A stretch of 64,000 nucleotides of DNA, taken from positions 1,054,001 through 1,118,000 of the forward strand of contig CAVVOG010000003.1 of the NCBI GenBank assembly GCA_963749895.1, written 5' to 3'. The notes below the pieces were generated by a model that saw only the letters and a program-made list of their open reading frames with translations, was not told the origin of the DNA and ran no database searches. Shown in pieces: positions 32,184 through 39,519 of this stretch (positions within the stretch are counted from its first letter, which is position 1; each line of letters opens with the position of its first letter). Source of the DNA: AC-51 sp963749895. Lineage in GTDB: Bacteria; Actinomycetota; UBA4738; HRBIN12. Position numbers and translations under genes: made by a program.

Positions 32184-34421
32184 TCAGGACCGGAAGAGCC
32201 ACTCGATCGAGCGCTCGAACCGCCGACGGAGCTCCTCGAGCAGCTCGGGATGGCCCGCGAGGCCCGGGTCGTCCTCGAGCATCCCGAAGGCACGGGCGCG
32301 AGCCCGTCTCACGAGATCGAGGTCCTCCGCCAGACGAGCCAGCTTCAGATCGGGCATCCCCGACTGCCGGGTGTCGAACAACGTCCCCTCGCCTCGGAGC
32401 CGGAGGTCTTCGTCGGCCAGCACGAACCCGTCGGTCGTCCGGACCATCGCGTCGATCCGGGCACGCGCCTCCAGGTTGTCCTCATCGGACCCGTCGAACA
32501 GGACGCAGTACGAACGGTGGGCACCACGCCCGATCCGCCCCCGGAGCTGGTGCAGCTGCGCCAGACCGAAGCGCTCCGCGTTCTCGACGAGCATCACCGT
32601 CGCGTTCGGCACGTCGACCCCGACCTCGATCACCGTCGTCGAGATCAGCAGGTCGGCCTCGCCCGTGCGGAAGGACTCCATGATCCGTTCCTTGTCCCTC
32701 GACCTCATCCGACCGTGCAGCAGCTCGACGCGAAGCGCCGGGAAGACCTCGGTCCGAAGACGCTCGGCCTCCACTTCGGCCGCCTTCACCTGCGTCCGGT
32801 TGGCCTCGTCGATCGCGGCACAGACGACGAACGCCTGCCGACCCGCCGCGACCTCCGAACGCACCAGCTCCTCAGCGCGGTGGCGCTCGACCTCGCTGCG
32901 CACCGCCCGGGTCTCGACGAGCTGCCGGCCGGCCGGCAGCTCGTCGAGGATCACCACGTCGAGGTCGCCGTAGTAGGTCAGTGCGAGCGTTCGAGGGATC
33001 GGCGTGGCCGTCATGATCAAGACGTCGATGTCCCCGCCCCCCTTCCCCTTCAGCGCCATCCGCTGATGCAGACCGAACCGGTGCTGCTCGTCGACGACGG
33101 CGAGGGACAGGTCCGCGAACGAGACGCCCTCCTGGACGAGCGCGTGCGTCCCGATCACGAGGTCGACCTCGCCCGAGGCGATCCCCGCGAGCACCCGAGC
33201 ACGGTCCTTGCCGGTGACGCTGCCGGTGAGCAGAGCCCAGGTGAGGCCTCTCGCGGGGTCGGGCTCCCCGGCGGGCGCGCCGGCGAAGAGCGAGGACTGA
33301 CCCGGGTCGCGCGCGCCCGCCGGTGCGATCTCGAGCCAGGGCACACCGCCGACCCCCTCGAGGAGGGCGGCGACCGACCGAGCGTGCTGCCCTGCGAGGA
33401 CCTCGGTCGGCGCCATGATCGCGGCTTGGTGCCCGGACTGGATCGCGACGAGGCAGGCGTGCAGCGCGACCAGGGTCTTGCCGGACCCGACGTCGCCCTG
33501 CAGGAGCAGGTTCATAGGATGCGAGGTCGCCATCGCTCGACCGACCTCCTCCACGGCTCGCGCCTGCGCGTCGGTGGGGACGAACGGCAGGGTCTCCCGG
33601 AGCCGGGACGTGTGCGGTCCCTCCGCGTGATGCGCCACCCCCTTGCGCTCGGCCGCGAGGCGCTGGCGACGGAACGCCACCCCGAGCTCGAGGGTGAAGA
33701 GCTCGTCGAACTTCAGCCGCTCCCGCGCTCCGGCGAGCGCCGCGTCGTCGTCCGGGAAGTGGATCGAGCGGATCGCCTCGTCCCATCCCGGAAGCTCCTC
33801 GGCGGCCACGAGATCCGCGGGCATCGGATCGGGCTGGTGCGGGAGCCGCTCCAGAGCGCGCCACAGGAGCTCACGGATCGTCTTGGCCGAGATCCCCTCG
33901 GCCGCAGGATGGATCGGCGTGATGCGTCCCGTGTGGACCAGGTCGCCGTCGGCGCGCAGGACCTCGACCTGCGGGCTGGCCAGCTGGAACCGCCCGCGGT
34001 AGAGCTGGACGACCCCCGACAGCGCCACCTCCATCCCCGGCCGGTACGCCCGGGCGACCCAGGGCTGGTTGAAGAACGGGAGCTGGATCGTCCCGGTCGG
34101 GTCGGAGAAGGTGACCGTCACCATGGACCGCGGGCGCTGCCCGGGCCGCGGCCGCGTCGAGCGGGTGTCGACCCGCGTGACCGTGGCGATCACCGTCGCC
34201 TGCTGTCCGACGCGGAGCTCCCGGATCGTCTCGACCGCCGACCGGTCGATGTACCGGCGCGGGTAGTGGTGCAGCAGCTGTCCCACCGAGGTGATCTCGA
34301 GGGACTCCGCCAGCACGACCCATGCCTCGGGGCCCTTCGTCTTGACGCCCATCCGGCGCGTGGCCAGGCGCGCGTCGATCGCGCGGATCGGGTCGTCGAG
34401 GCTAAGGTGGGGGGACGGCAT
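32184..34421 (-). CDS. recG: ATP-dependent DNA helicase RecG
   Basis: Branched-DNA helicase for fork reversal and recombination. 745 aa: N-terminal wedge/OB domain (about 60-180, with HHYPRRYIDRS), helicase motifs I LLQGDVGSGKTLVA, II DEQHRFG, III TATPIPRTLALT, and C-terminal RFGLAQLHQLRGRIGRG. Start ATG 34419-34421. Divergent from rpmB with 96 bases between. Confidence 0.94.
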   Translation of the reverse strand: MPSPHLSLDDPIRAIDARLATRRMGVKTKGPEAWVVLAESLEITSVGQLLHHYPRRYIDRSAVETIRELRVGQQATVIATVTRVDTRSTRPRPGQRPRSMVTVTFSDPTGTIQLPFFNQPWVARAYRPGMEVALSGVVQLYRGRFQLASPQVEVLRADGDLVHTGRITPIHPAAEGISAKTIRELLWRALERLPHQPDPMPADLVAAEELPGWDEAIRSIHFPDDDAALAGARERLKFDELFTLELGVAFRRQRLAAERKGVAHHAEGPHTSRLRETLPFVPTDAQARAVEEVGRAMATSHPMNLLLQGDVGSGKTLVALHACLVAIQSGHQAAIMAPTEVLAGQHARSVAALLEGVGGVPWLEIAPAGARDPGQSSLFAGAPAGEPDPARGLTWALLTGSVTGKDRARVLAGIASGEVDLVIGTHALVQEGVSFADLSLAVVDEQHRFGLHQRMALKGKGGGDIDVLIMTATPIPRTLALTYYGDLDVVILDELPAGRQLVETRAVRSEVERHRAEELVRSEVAAGRQAFVVCAAIDEANRTQVKAAEVEAERLRTEVFPALRVELLHGRMRSRDKERIMESFRTGEADLLISTTVIEVGVDVPNATVMLVENAERFGLAQLHQLRGRIGRGAHRSYCVLFDGSDEDNLEARARIDAMVRTTDGFVLADEDLRLRGEGTLFDTRQSGMPDLKLARLAEDLDLVRRARARAFGMLEDDPGLAGHPELLEELRRRFERSIEWLFRS

Positions 34422-34502
34422 CGGCGTTCCCGCGGTTCTACCACGGGGGCCCACGTCGCCCGCTCACGACGTCCGAACCGGCTGCGCCGACGGAGCCTCT
34501 GG

Positions 34503-34508
34503 TACCCT
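34503..34508 (+). promoter_or_regulatory. -10 hexamer of rpmB
   Basis: TACCCT ends nine bases before the rpmB ATG, and no Shine-Dalgarno sequence lies between. This suggests a leaderless or near-leaderless ribosomal-protein mRNA. Confidence 0.4.
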
Positions 34509-34517
34509 CGACCGGCG

Positions 34518-34715
34518 ATGGCAGCGGTCTGCGACATCTGTGGCAAGAAACCGTGGTTCGGCAAGTCGGTGACGTTCTCGCACAAGCGGAACAACCGGCG
34601 CTGGGACCCGAACATCCAGCGTGTCCGCGCGCTCGTCGACGGCACCCCGAAGCGCGTGAACGCGTGCACCAGCTGCATCAAGGCCGGCAAGGTCGTGCGG
34701 CCCTCGCACGCGTGA
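34518..34715 (+). CDS. rpmB: 50S ribosomal protein L28
   Basis: 65 aa: MAAVCDICGKKPWFGKSVTF, SHKRNNRRWDPNIQRVR, then CTSCIKAGKV. Four cysteines (CxxC...CxxC) make it the zinc-binding form. The ATG at 34518 is fixed by the conserved N-terminus. Divergent from recG and convergent with the GGDEF gene. Confidence 0.95.
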   Translation: MAAVCDICGKKPWFGKSVTFSHKRNNRRWDPNIQRVRALVDGTPKRVNACTSCIKAGKVVRPSHA

Positions 34716-34722
34716 CCCTGCC

Positions 34723-35871
34723 TCACGACGCCGGAGCGTCCGCGAGCCGGTAGCCCGCCTTTCCCTCCTGCTTCATCCGATCCATCGCCGCCTCCGCACG
34801 CTCGAGCAGTGAGGCAGCACCCTCGCCCGGTCGTCCGACCGCGACCCCGATGCTCACCGTCACCGAGGCAACCCCGCTCGCGACGGGGATCCCCCGGCAG
34901 ACGGCCTCCACGACCCGCCCCGCGATCGTCTCGGCGTCGCCGACGGACAGGAGGCTCTCGCAGATCACGGCGAACCCGTCTCCACCTATCCGCGCGACGA
35001 GGTCCCCTGGACGTACCGCCGACTCGAGGCGCCTGCCGGTCTCCGCCAGGACGCGGTCGCCCGCCTGGCGCCCGAACGCCTCGTTCACATCCGCGAACCC
35101 GTCGAGGTCGACGGACAGCACCGCGACGGGCGTGTGCGCGCGCTCCCCGCGGAACACGGCACGCACGAGGAGGTCCTCGAACAGCGTCCGGTTCGCGAGG
35201 CCGGTGAGGGCGTCGTGAGTGGTCTGGTGGGTGGGCTCGTCCTCGTGGAGCCTTCGGAGGGTCGCATCGTGCGCGATCACGACGCACATCGGACGATCCC
35301 CGACGGCGACCGGCACGACGGTCACCTCGACCGGGCTCGTGCCGCCGTCCCTGCGGTGCGTATGGGCGACCGGCGGGTCCGGCCTCGTAGGTGCCAAGCC
35401 CTTCCCGGTGAGGACCCCCGGGAGCACCTCGTCCAGGGGCACCCCGCGGAGCTCCCCCGCTGACCACCCGAAGAGCCGTTCTGCCGCCGGGTTCGCGGTC
35501 TCGATCGCGCCGTCGTCGCCGACCGTCACTATCGCCTCGAGGCTGGCGTCCATCACGGCCTGCGCGCGCGCCTCCGAGGCGTCGAGTTCGCGGGCCAGAC
35601 GTTCAGCCCGGACCACAGCCCGTGCCCTCGAGCGAGCGAGCCAGAACAGGAGCATGGCGATGCACGCCACCGGTGCCAACGCGATCGCGAACGCGGGCCA
35701 GGGGACCCCATCCGCCGTGCCGACGTCCGCATCGCGGGAGCCCGCGGTGACGAACATCGCGATCACGGCCGGGACGGCGACGAGCGCGAGGGAGGCGGCC
35801 ACCACGATCCGACCCTGCCGGCGGTGTCTCCGGCGGGCGTCGCTCCATGCGTTCTCGTAGGCCAACTGCAC
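34723..35871 (-). CDS. Membrane PAS-GGDEF protein with degenerate active site
   Basis: 382 aa. Two transmembrane helices (residues 20-45 and 60-82), a PAS domain (about 98-215, VMDASLEAIVTVGDDGAIE...NPAAERLFGWS), then a GGDEF domain (about 225-375). The substrate Asp in SVDLDGFADVNEAFG is kept, but the signature is RIGGDGFAVI: GGDGF instead of GGDEF, losing the catalytic Glu. It is probably a receptor or regulator rather than an active diguanylate cyclase. No EAL domain. Confidence 0.85.
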   Translation of the reverse strand: MQLAYENAWSDARRRHRRQGRIVVAASLALVAVPAVIAMFVTAGSRDADVGTADGVPWPAFAIALAPVACIAMLLFWLARSRARAVVRAERLARELDASEARAQAVMDASLEAIVTVGDDGAIETANPAAERLFGWSAGELRGVPLDEVLPGVLTGKGLAPTRPDPPVAHTHRRDGGTSPVEVTVVPVAVGDRPMCVVIAHDATLRRLHEDEPTHQTTHDALTGLANRTLFEDLLVRAVFRGERAHTPVAVLSVDLDGFADVNEAFGRQAGDRVLAETGRRLESAVRPGDLVARIGGDGFAVICESLLSVGDAETIAGRVVEAVCRGIPVASGVASVTVSIGVAVGRPGEGAASLLERAEAAMDRMKQEGKAGYRLADAPAS

Positions 35872-35940
35872 TCCCCGGGGGGCCTGACCCCTCCCGGTGG
35901 AAGCCTCGGCACGGCGGGAGGGCGCCTGTAGCCGTCGTCG

Positions 35941-36768
35941 TCAGGGAGGCGGCGTGATCGACCAGAGCTGGTCGACGGGGCCGATCCCTCCGCCGAGCGC
36001 CAGCGCACGGCGGATCGCCTCGGTCACGAACGCCTTGCCCCCACGGACGGCCGCATCCAGGGACTCGCCACGAGCCAGGTACGCCGCGATCGCCGCGGAC
36101 AGGGTGCAGCCCGTCCCGTGGGTGTGCGGGGTGACGAGCCGCGGAGCGTGGAGCCACGTCTCACGTCCGTCGATCAGCAGGAGGTCGTTGGCCTCGTCGG
36201 TGCCGACGGCGTGACCGCCCTTGACGAGGACCGCGTGGGGCCCGAGCGCCACGATCGCCTCGGCGGCCCGACGCATGTCGTCGGTCGTGCGGATCTCGAT
36301 ACCCGTGAGCCCCTCGGCCTCGGGGATGTTCGGGGTCACGAGCATCGCGAGCGGCAGCAACCGGGTGCGCAAGACGTCGACCGCCTCGGGTGCCAACAGG
36401 GGATGGCCGTGCTTCGACACGAACACGGGGTCGACCACCAGGTTCGTGATCTGGGCCGCCGCCACCGCGCCGGCGACGGCGTCCACGATCGCCGGGGTCG
36501 CCAGCATCCCGGTCTTCGCCGCGTCGAGTCCGATGTCGGACGCGACCGCCTCGATCTGTCGGCTGACCAGCGACGGGGTCAGAGACTCGAAGCCCGACAC
36601 CCCGAGCGTGTTCTGCACCGTCACCGCGGTGATCGCCGTCATCCCGAACACCCCGAGCGCGCTGAAGGTCTTCAGGTCGGCCTGGATCCCGGCGCCGCCA
36701 CCGGAGTCGCTCCCGGCGATCGTGAGCGCGCGCGGCCGCGGCGCGTCGGCGGAGGCCCGTGGGCTCAT
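35941..36768 (-). CDS. thiD: Hydroxymethylpyrimidine (phosphate) kinase
   Basis: Phosphorylates HMP and HMP-P for thiamine synthesis. 275 aa ribokinase fold: ALTIAGSDSGGGAGIQADLKTF at the N-terminus, NTLGVSGFESL, PVFVSKHGHPLL, and the anion-hole/catalytic HTHGTGCTLSAAIAAYLA near residue 220. The ATG at 36766-36768 overlaps the thiL stop (ATGA), which fixes the start. Confidence 0.93.
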   Translation of the reverse strand: MSPRASADAPRPRALTIAGSDSGGGAGIQADLKTFSALGVFGMTAITAVTVQNTLGVSGFESLTPSLVSRQIEAVASDIGLDAAKTGMLATPAIVDAVAGAVAAAQITNLVVDPVFVSKHGHPLLAPEAVDVLRTRLLPLAMLVTPNIPEAEGLTGIEIRTTDDMRRAAEAIVALGPHAVLVKGGHAVGTDEANDLLLIDGRETWLHAPRLVTPHTHGTGCTLSAAIAAYLARGESLDAAVRGGKAFVTEAIRRALALGGGIGPVDQLWSITPPP

Positions 36769-37721
36769 GCGAAGTGATCCCATCCGGAGGGGTCCACGAG
36801 GCGCCTCGCGCCGTCGACGCCGACGGCCGTGAGTCCCCCGCCGTCGACCACGACGCCGATCTCGGTCAACGGGACCCCGTAGGACTCGGTCAGTTCTTGC
36901 CCCACGGCGCTCACGGCGACGCGATCGGGCAAGGTGGCGATCAGCTCGTAGTCCTCCCCGCCCCCGAGGACCTCCTCGGGCAAGGCCCGGGGGCCCGCGG
37001 GGAGGTCGGCGATCCGGAACTCCGCCCCGACCCCGCTCGCCTCGCAGATCCTCCACAGGTCCAACGTGAGGCCGTCCGACACGTCGATCATCGCCGTCGC
37101 GCCGTGACGGGCGAGGACCTGCGCCTCCCCCACCCGGGCGACCGGTCGGTCGGCATGATGGATCGCCGAAAGGTCCGCGTCGTCCCACCGACGCCGCAGG
37201 CGCTTGATCCGGTGACCGGCGGCGGCCGACCCTAGCTCCCCGGTGACGACGATGCGATCGCCGGGCCCGGCTCCCGACCGCGTGATCGCGCGTCCCGGCG
37301 CGACCTCCCCGGTCACGGTGACGGCGATCGTCACCTCCGGACCCCGCGCGAGGTTCCCCCCGACGAGCGTGCACGCGTACCCCTCGCAGGCCTCGCGCAT
37401 CCCTCCGAACAGCTCCATCGTCCAGGCGGCGTCGACCTCGTCGCTCAGGGTCAGGGCGCAGAGGGCGAAGCGAGGCGAACCCCCCATCGCTGCGATGTCG
37501 CTCACGTTCACGGCGATCGCCTTCGCCCCCAGGTCACGCGGGGTCGTCGAGGCCCGCAGGAAGTGCGCGCCCTCCACGAGCGCGTCGGTCGTCAACACGA
37601 TGTCTCCCGAGCCAGGGCGCACGACCGCCGCGTCGTCGCCCACCGGTACGATCACGTCCGGACCGGCGCCCGAGAGCACACGTCCGATCGCCCGGATCAG
37701 CTCGTCCTCGCTCACGTCCAC
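36765..37721 (-). CDS. thiL: Thiamine-monophosphate kinase
   Basis: Makes thiamine diphosphate from the monophosphate. 318 aa PurM-like fold with IVPVGDDAAVV, TTDALVEGAHFL, KAIAVNVSDIAAMGGSP (Mg-binding), GGNLARGPEV and MIDVSDGLTLDL. Start GTG 37719-37721. Coupled to thiD. No TPP riboswitch is evident in the 146 bases upstream. This gene also lies in the recG-ddl interval in mycobacteria. Confidence 0.94.
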   Translation of the reverse strand: MDVSEDELIRAIGRVLSGAGPDVIVPVGDDAAVVRPGSGDIVLTTDALVEGAHFLRASTTPRDLGAKAIAVNVSDIAAMGGSPRFALCALTLSDEVDAAWTMELFGGMREACEGYACTLVGGNLARGPEVTIAVTVTGEVAPGRAITRSGAGPGDRIVVTGELGSAAAGHRIKRLRRRWDDADLSAIHHADRPVARVGEAQVLARHGATAMIDVSDGLTLDLWRICEASGVGAEFRIADLPAGPRALPEEVLGGGEDYELIATLPDRVAVSAVGQELTESYGVPLTEIGVVVDGGGLTAVGVDGARRLVDPSGWDHFA

Positions 37722-37867
37722 GATGCGTCTCCGATCTCGTGGCCCTCCGTTCCGTGCGAGGCCGCCGTGCCCCCCTCATCCGGAGGCGCCACGAGTGCGT
37801 TCGATAGACTCTCAGCGTTCTCCACCCCGTACAAACGCCGTTCTCGGCGCACCACAAGGAGGCCCAC

Positions 37868-39367
37868 GTGGCGCAGTCGTTCCACAATCCCACGCCCGAC
37901 GAGCTCCGGGCGTTCACCGAAGAGATGCCCGAATGCCGCCTCTCGGCGTTCGGCAACGTGAACGTCCAGACGAAGGTCCTGTCACGGAGCGCGGCGAGCA
38001 CCTTCGTCGTCGGCCGCGAGTCGAGCGGCAAGACGATGTCACGCGAGGACTTCGACGCGATCGCCACGATGCAGGATGCGTACCTCGCCGACAACGACGT
38101 GGTCGTGATCGACGGGTACATCGGGAACGACCCCGACATGCGAACGCGGGCGCGTCTGGTGATGGAGAAGCGCTACGCGAACATCGCCGGGATGCAGCAG
38201 AAGCTCTACTTCGAGCGGACCGACGGCGCCGACCCGGAGGTCACGGTGATCTACACGCCCGGCCTCCCGGCACCGGGCTACCCCGACGACCGTGTGATCG
38301 CGGTCGACCTCGACAACTACGTCACGCGCGTCCTCAACTCGGACTACTTCGGTGAGTCCAAGAAGGGCGGCCTGCGGATGTGGAACGACATCGTCTACAA
38401 CAAGGGCGGCCTGGCCCTGCACGCCGGACTCAAGGTGATCCCGACCGCCGACGGCGACAAGGTCTTCATGATCATCGGCCTGTCGGGAACCGGGAAGACG
38501 ACGACGACGTTCACGACCCAGAACGGCTCGCGTCCGATCCAGGACGACTTCGTCGGGCTGATGTCGGGCGGGCACGCCTACGGCACCGAGAACGGCTGTT
38601 TCGCGAAGACGTTCGCCCTCGATCCCGACTTCGAGCCCTCGATCCACGGCGCGGTCGTCAAGCCGAACGCCTACCTGGAGAACGTCTTCCAGGACGACGA
38701 CGGCAAGGTCGACTTCTTCAACGAGAACTACACGAAGAACGGGCGCGCGGTCTTCGAGATGCGCGACCTGCTCTCGTACGAGGACGCGCGCAACGTCGGT
38801 CCGGTCGACTACCTGCTGATCCTGAACCGCAACGAGAACATCATCCCGGCCGTCGCGAAGCTCGATCAGGAGCAGGCCGCCGCGTTCTTCATGCTCGGCG
38901 AGACGACCGGCACCTCGGCCGGCGGGGCCGCGGAGGAAGGCAAGTTCCTGCGGGTCCCCGGCACGAACCCGTTCTTCCCGCTCCCCCACGGGCTGCAGGG
39001 CAACCGCCTGCTCGAGCTGCTCGCCACGCATCCGATCGAGACGTACCTGCTGAACACGGGACGCGTCGGCGGCAAGGACGGCGACGACCGCTCGAAGAAG
39101 CTCCGGATCCCGGACACGAGCGCCTGCGTGAAGGGCATCGCCGAGCAGACGATCGCCTGGGAGGAGGATCCGGACTTCGGGTACCAGGTGGGAACGTCCG
39201 TGCCGGACCTCGACGACCCCGAGAAGCTCCAGCCGCGCCGCCTCTACGAGGCGCAGGGCCGGTCCGACGAGTACCGCCAGATCGTCGAGCGGCTCAAGAC
39301 CGACCGCGTGGCGCACCTCCAGCAGTTCACCCAGCTGTCGGAGGAGATCATCAAAGCCGTGGGCTAG
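37868..39367 (+). CDS. pckA: Phosphoenolpyruvate carboxykinase (ATP)
   Basis: Converts oxaloacetate and ATP to PEP, ADP and CO2, the first gluconeogenic step. 499 aa. Kinase-1a P-loop GLSGTGKTTTTF (near 205), metal site DDFVGL and HGAVVKPNAYLENV, and the substrate-binding N-terminal lobe. This is the ATP-type enzyme, not the GTP type of most actinobacteria. Start GTG 37868 with AAGGAGG seven bases upstream. A perfect 12-bp hairpin follows. Confidence 0.93.
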   Translation: MAQSFHNPTPDELRAFTEEMPECRLSAFGNVNVQTKVLSRSAASTFVVGRESSGKTMSREDFDAIATMQDAYLADNDVVVIDGYIGNDPDMRTRARLVMEKRYANIAGMQQKLYFERTDGADPEVTVIYTPGLPAPGYPDDRVIAVDLDNYVTRVLNSDYFGESKKGGLRMWNDIVYNKGGLALHAGLKVIPTADGDKVFMIIGLSGTGKTTTTFTTQNGSRPIQDDFVGLMSGGHAYGTENGCFAKTFALDPDFEPSIHGAVVKPNAYLENVFQDDDGKVDFFNENYTKNGRAVFEMRDLLSYEDARNVGPVDYLLILNRNENIIPAVAKLDQEQAAAFFMLGETTGTSAGGAAEEGKFLRVPGTNPFFPLPHGLQGNRLLELLATHPIETYLLNTGRVGGKDGDDRSKKLRIPDTSACVKGIAEQTIAWEEDPDFGYQVGTSVPDLDDPEKLQPRRLYEAQGRSDEYRQIVERLKTDRVAHLQQFTQLSEEIIKAVG

Positions 39368-39391
39368 CCTCCGCAGCCGCGGCCGAACCCC

Positions 39392-39420
39392 GAGCCGGGT
39401 GGGATACCCCCACCCGGCTC
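39392..39420 (+). terminator. Terminator hairpin after pckA
   Basis: Perfect 12-bp arms GAGCCGGGTGGG (39392-39403) and CCCACCCGGCTC (39409-39420) with an ATACC loop, then TTCATTTCC. It separates pckA from the copper ATPase promoter. Confidence 0.8.
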
Positions 39421-39449
39421 TTCATTTCCAGCCGCGCGATCAGCGCCTC

Positions 39450-39476
39450 TTGACAGATACCCCAGGGGGGTATAAC
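39450..39476 (+). promoter_or_regulatory. Copper ATPase promoter with CsoR-like operator
   Basis: TTGACA (39450-39455) and TATAAC (39471-39476) are near-consensus -35 and -10 boxes with a 15-base spacer. The spacer holds ATACCCC-AGG-GGGGTAT (39457-39473), a perfect inverted repeat resembling known CsoR operators in sequence. Binding of a CsoR-type repressor here would block polymerase until copper releases it. No csoR gene lies in the window. Confidence 0.72.
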
Positions 39477-39519
39477 GTGCCGACCGGACATGGCGATCGA
39501 GTCGGAAGGGGGGAACGCC

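Noticed and set aside
37722..37867. Leader between thiL and pckA considered for a riboswitch
   Set aside because: No THI box or other conserved aptamer pattern; only a possible TAGACT hexamer near 37805.
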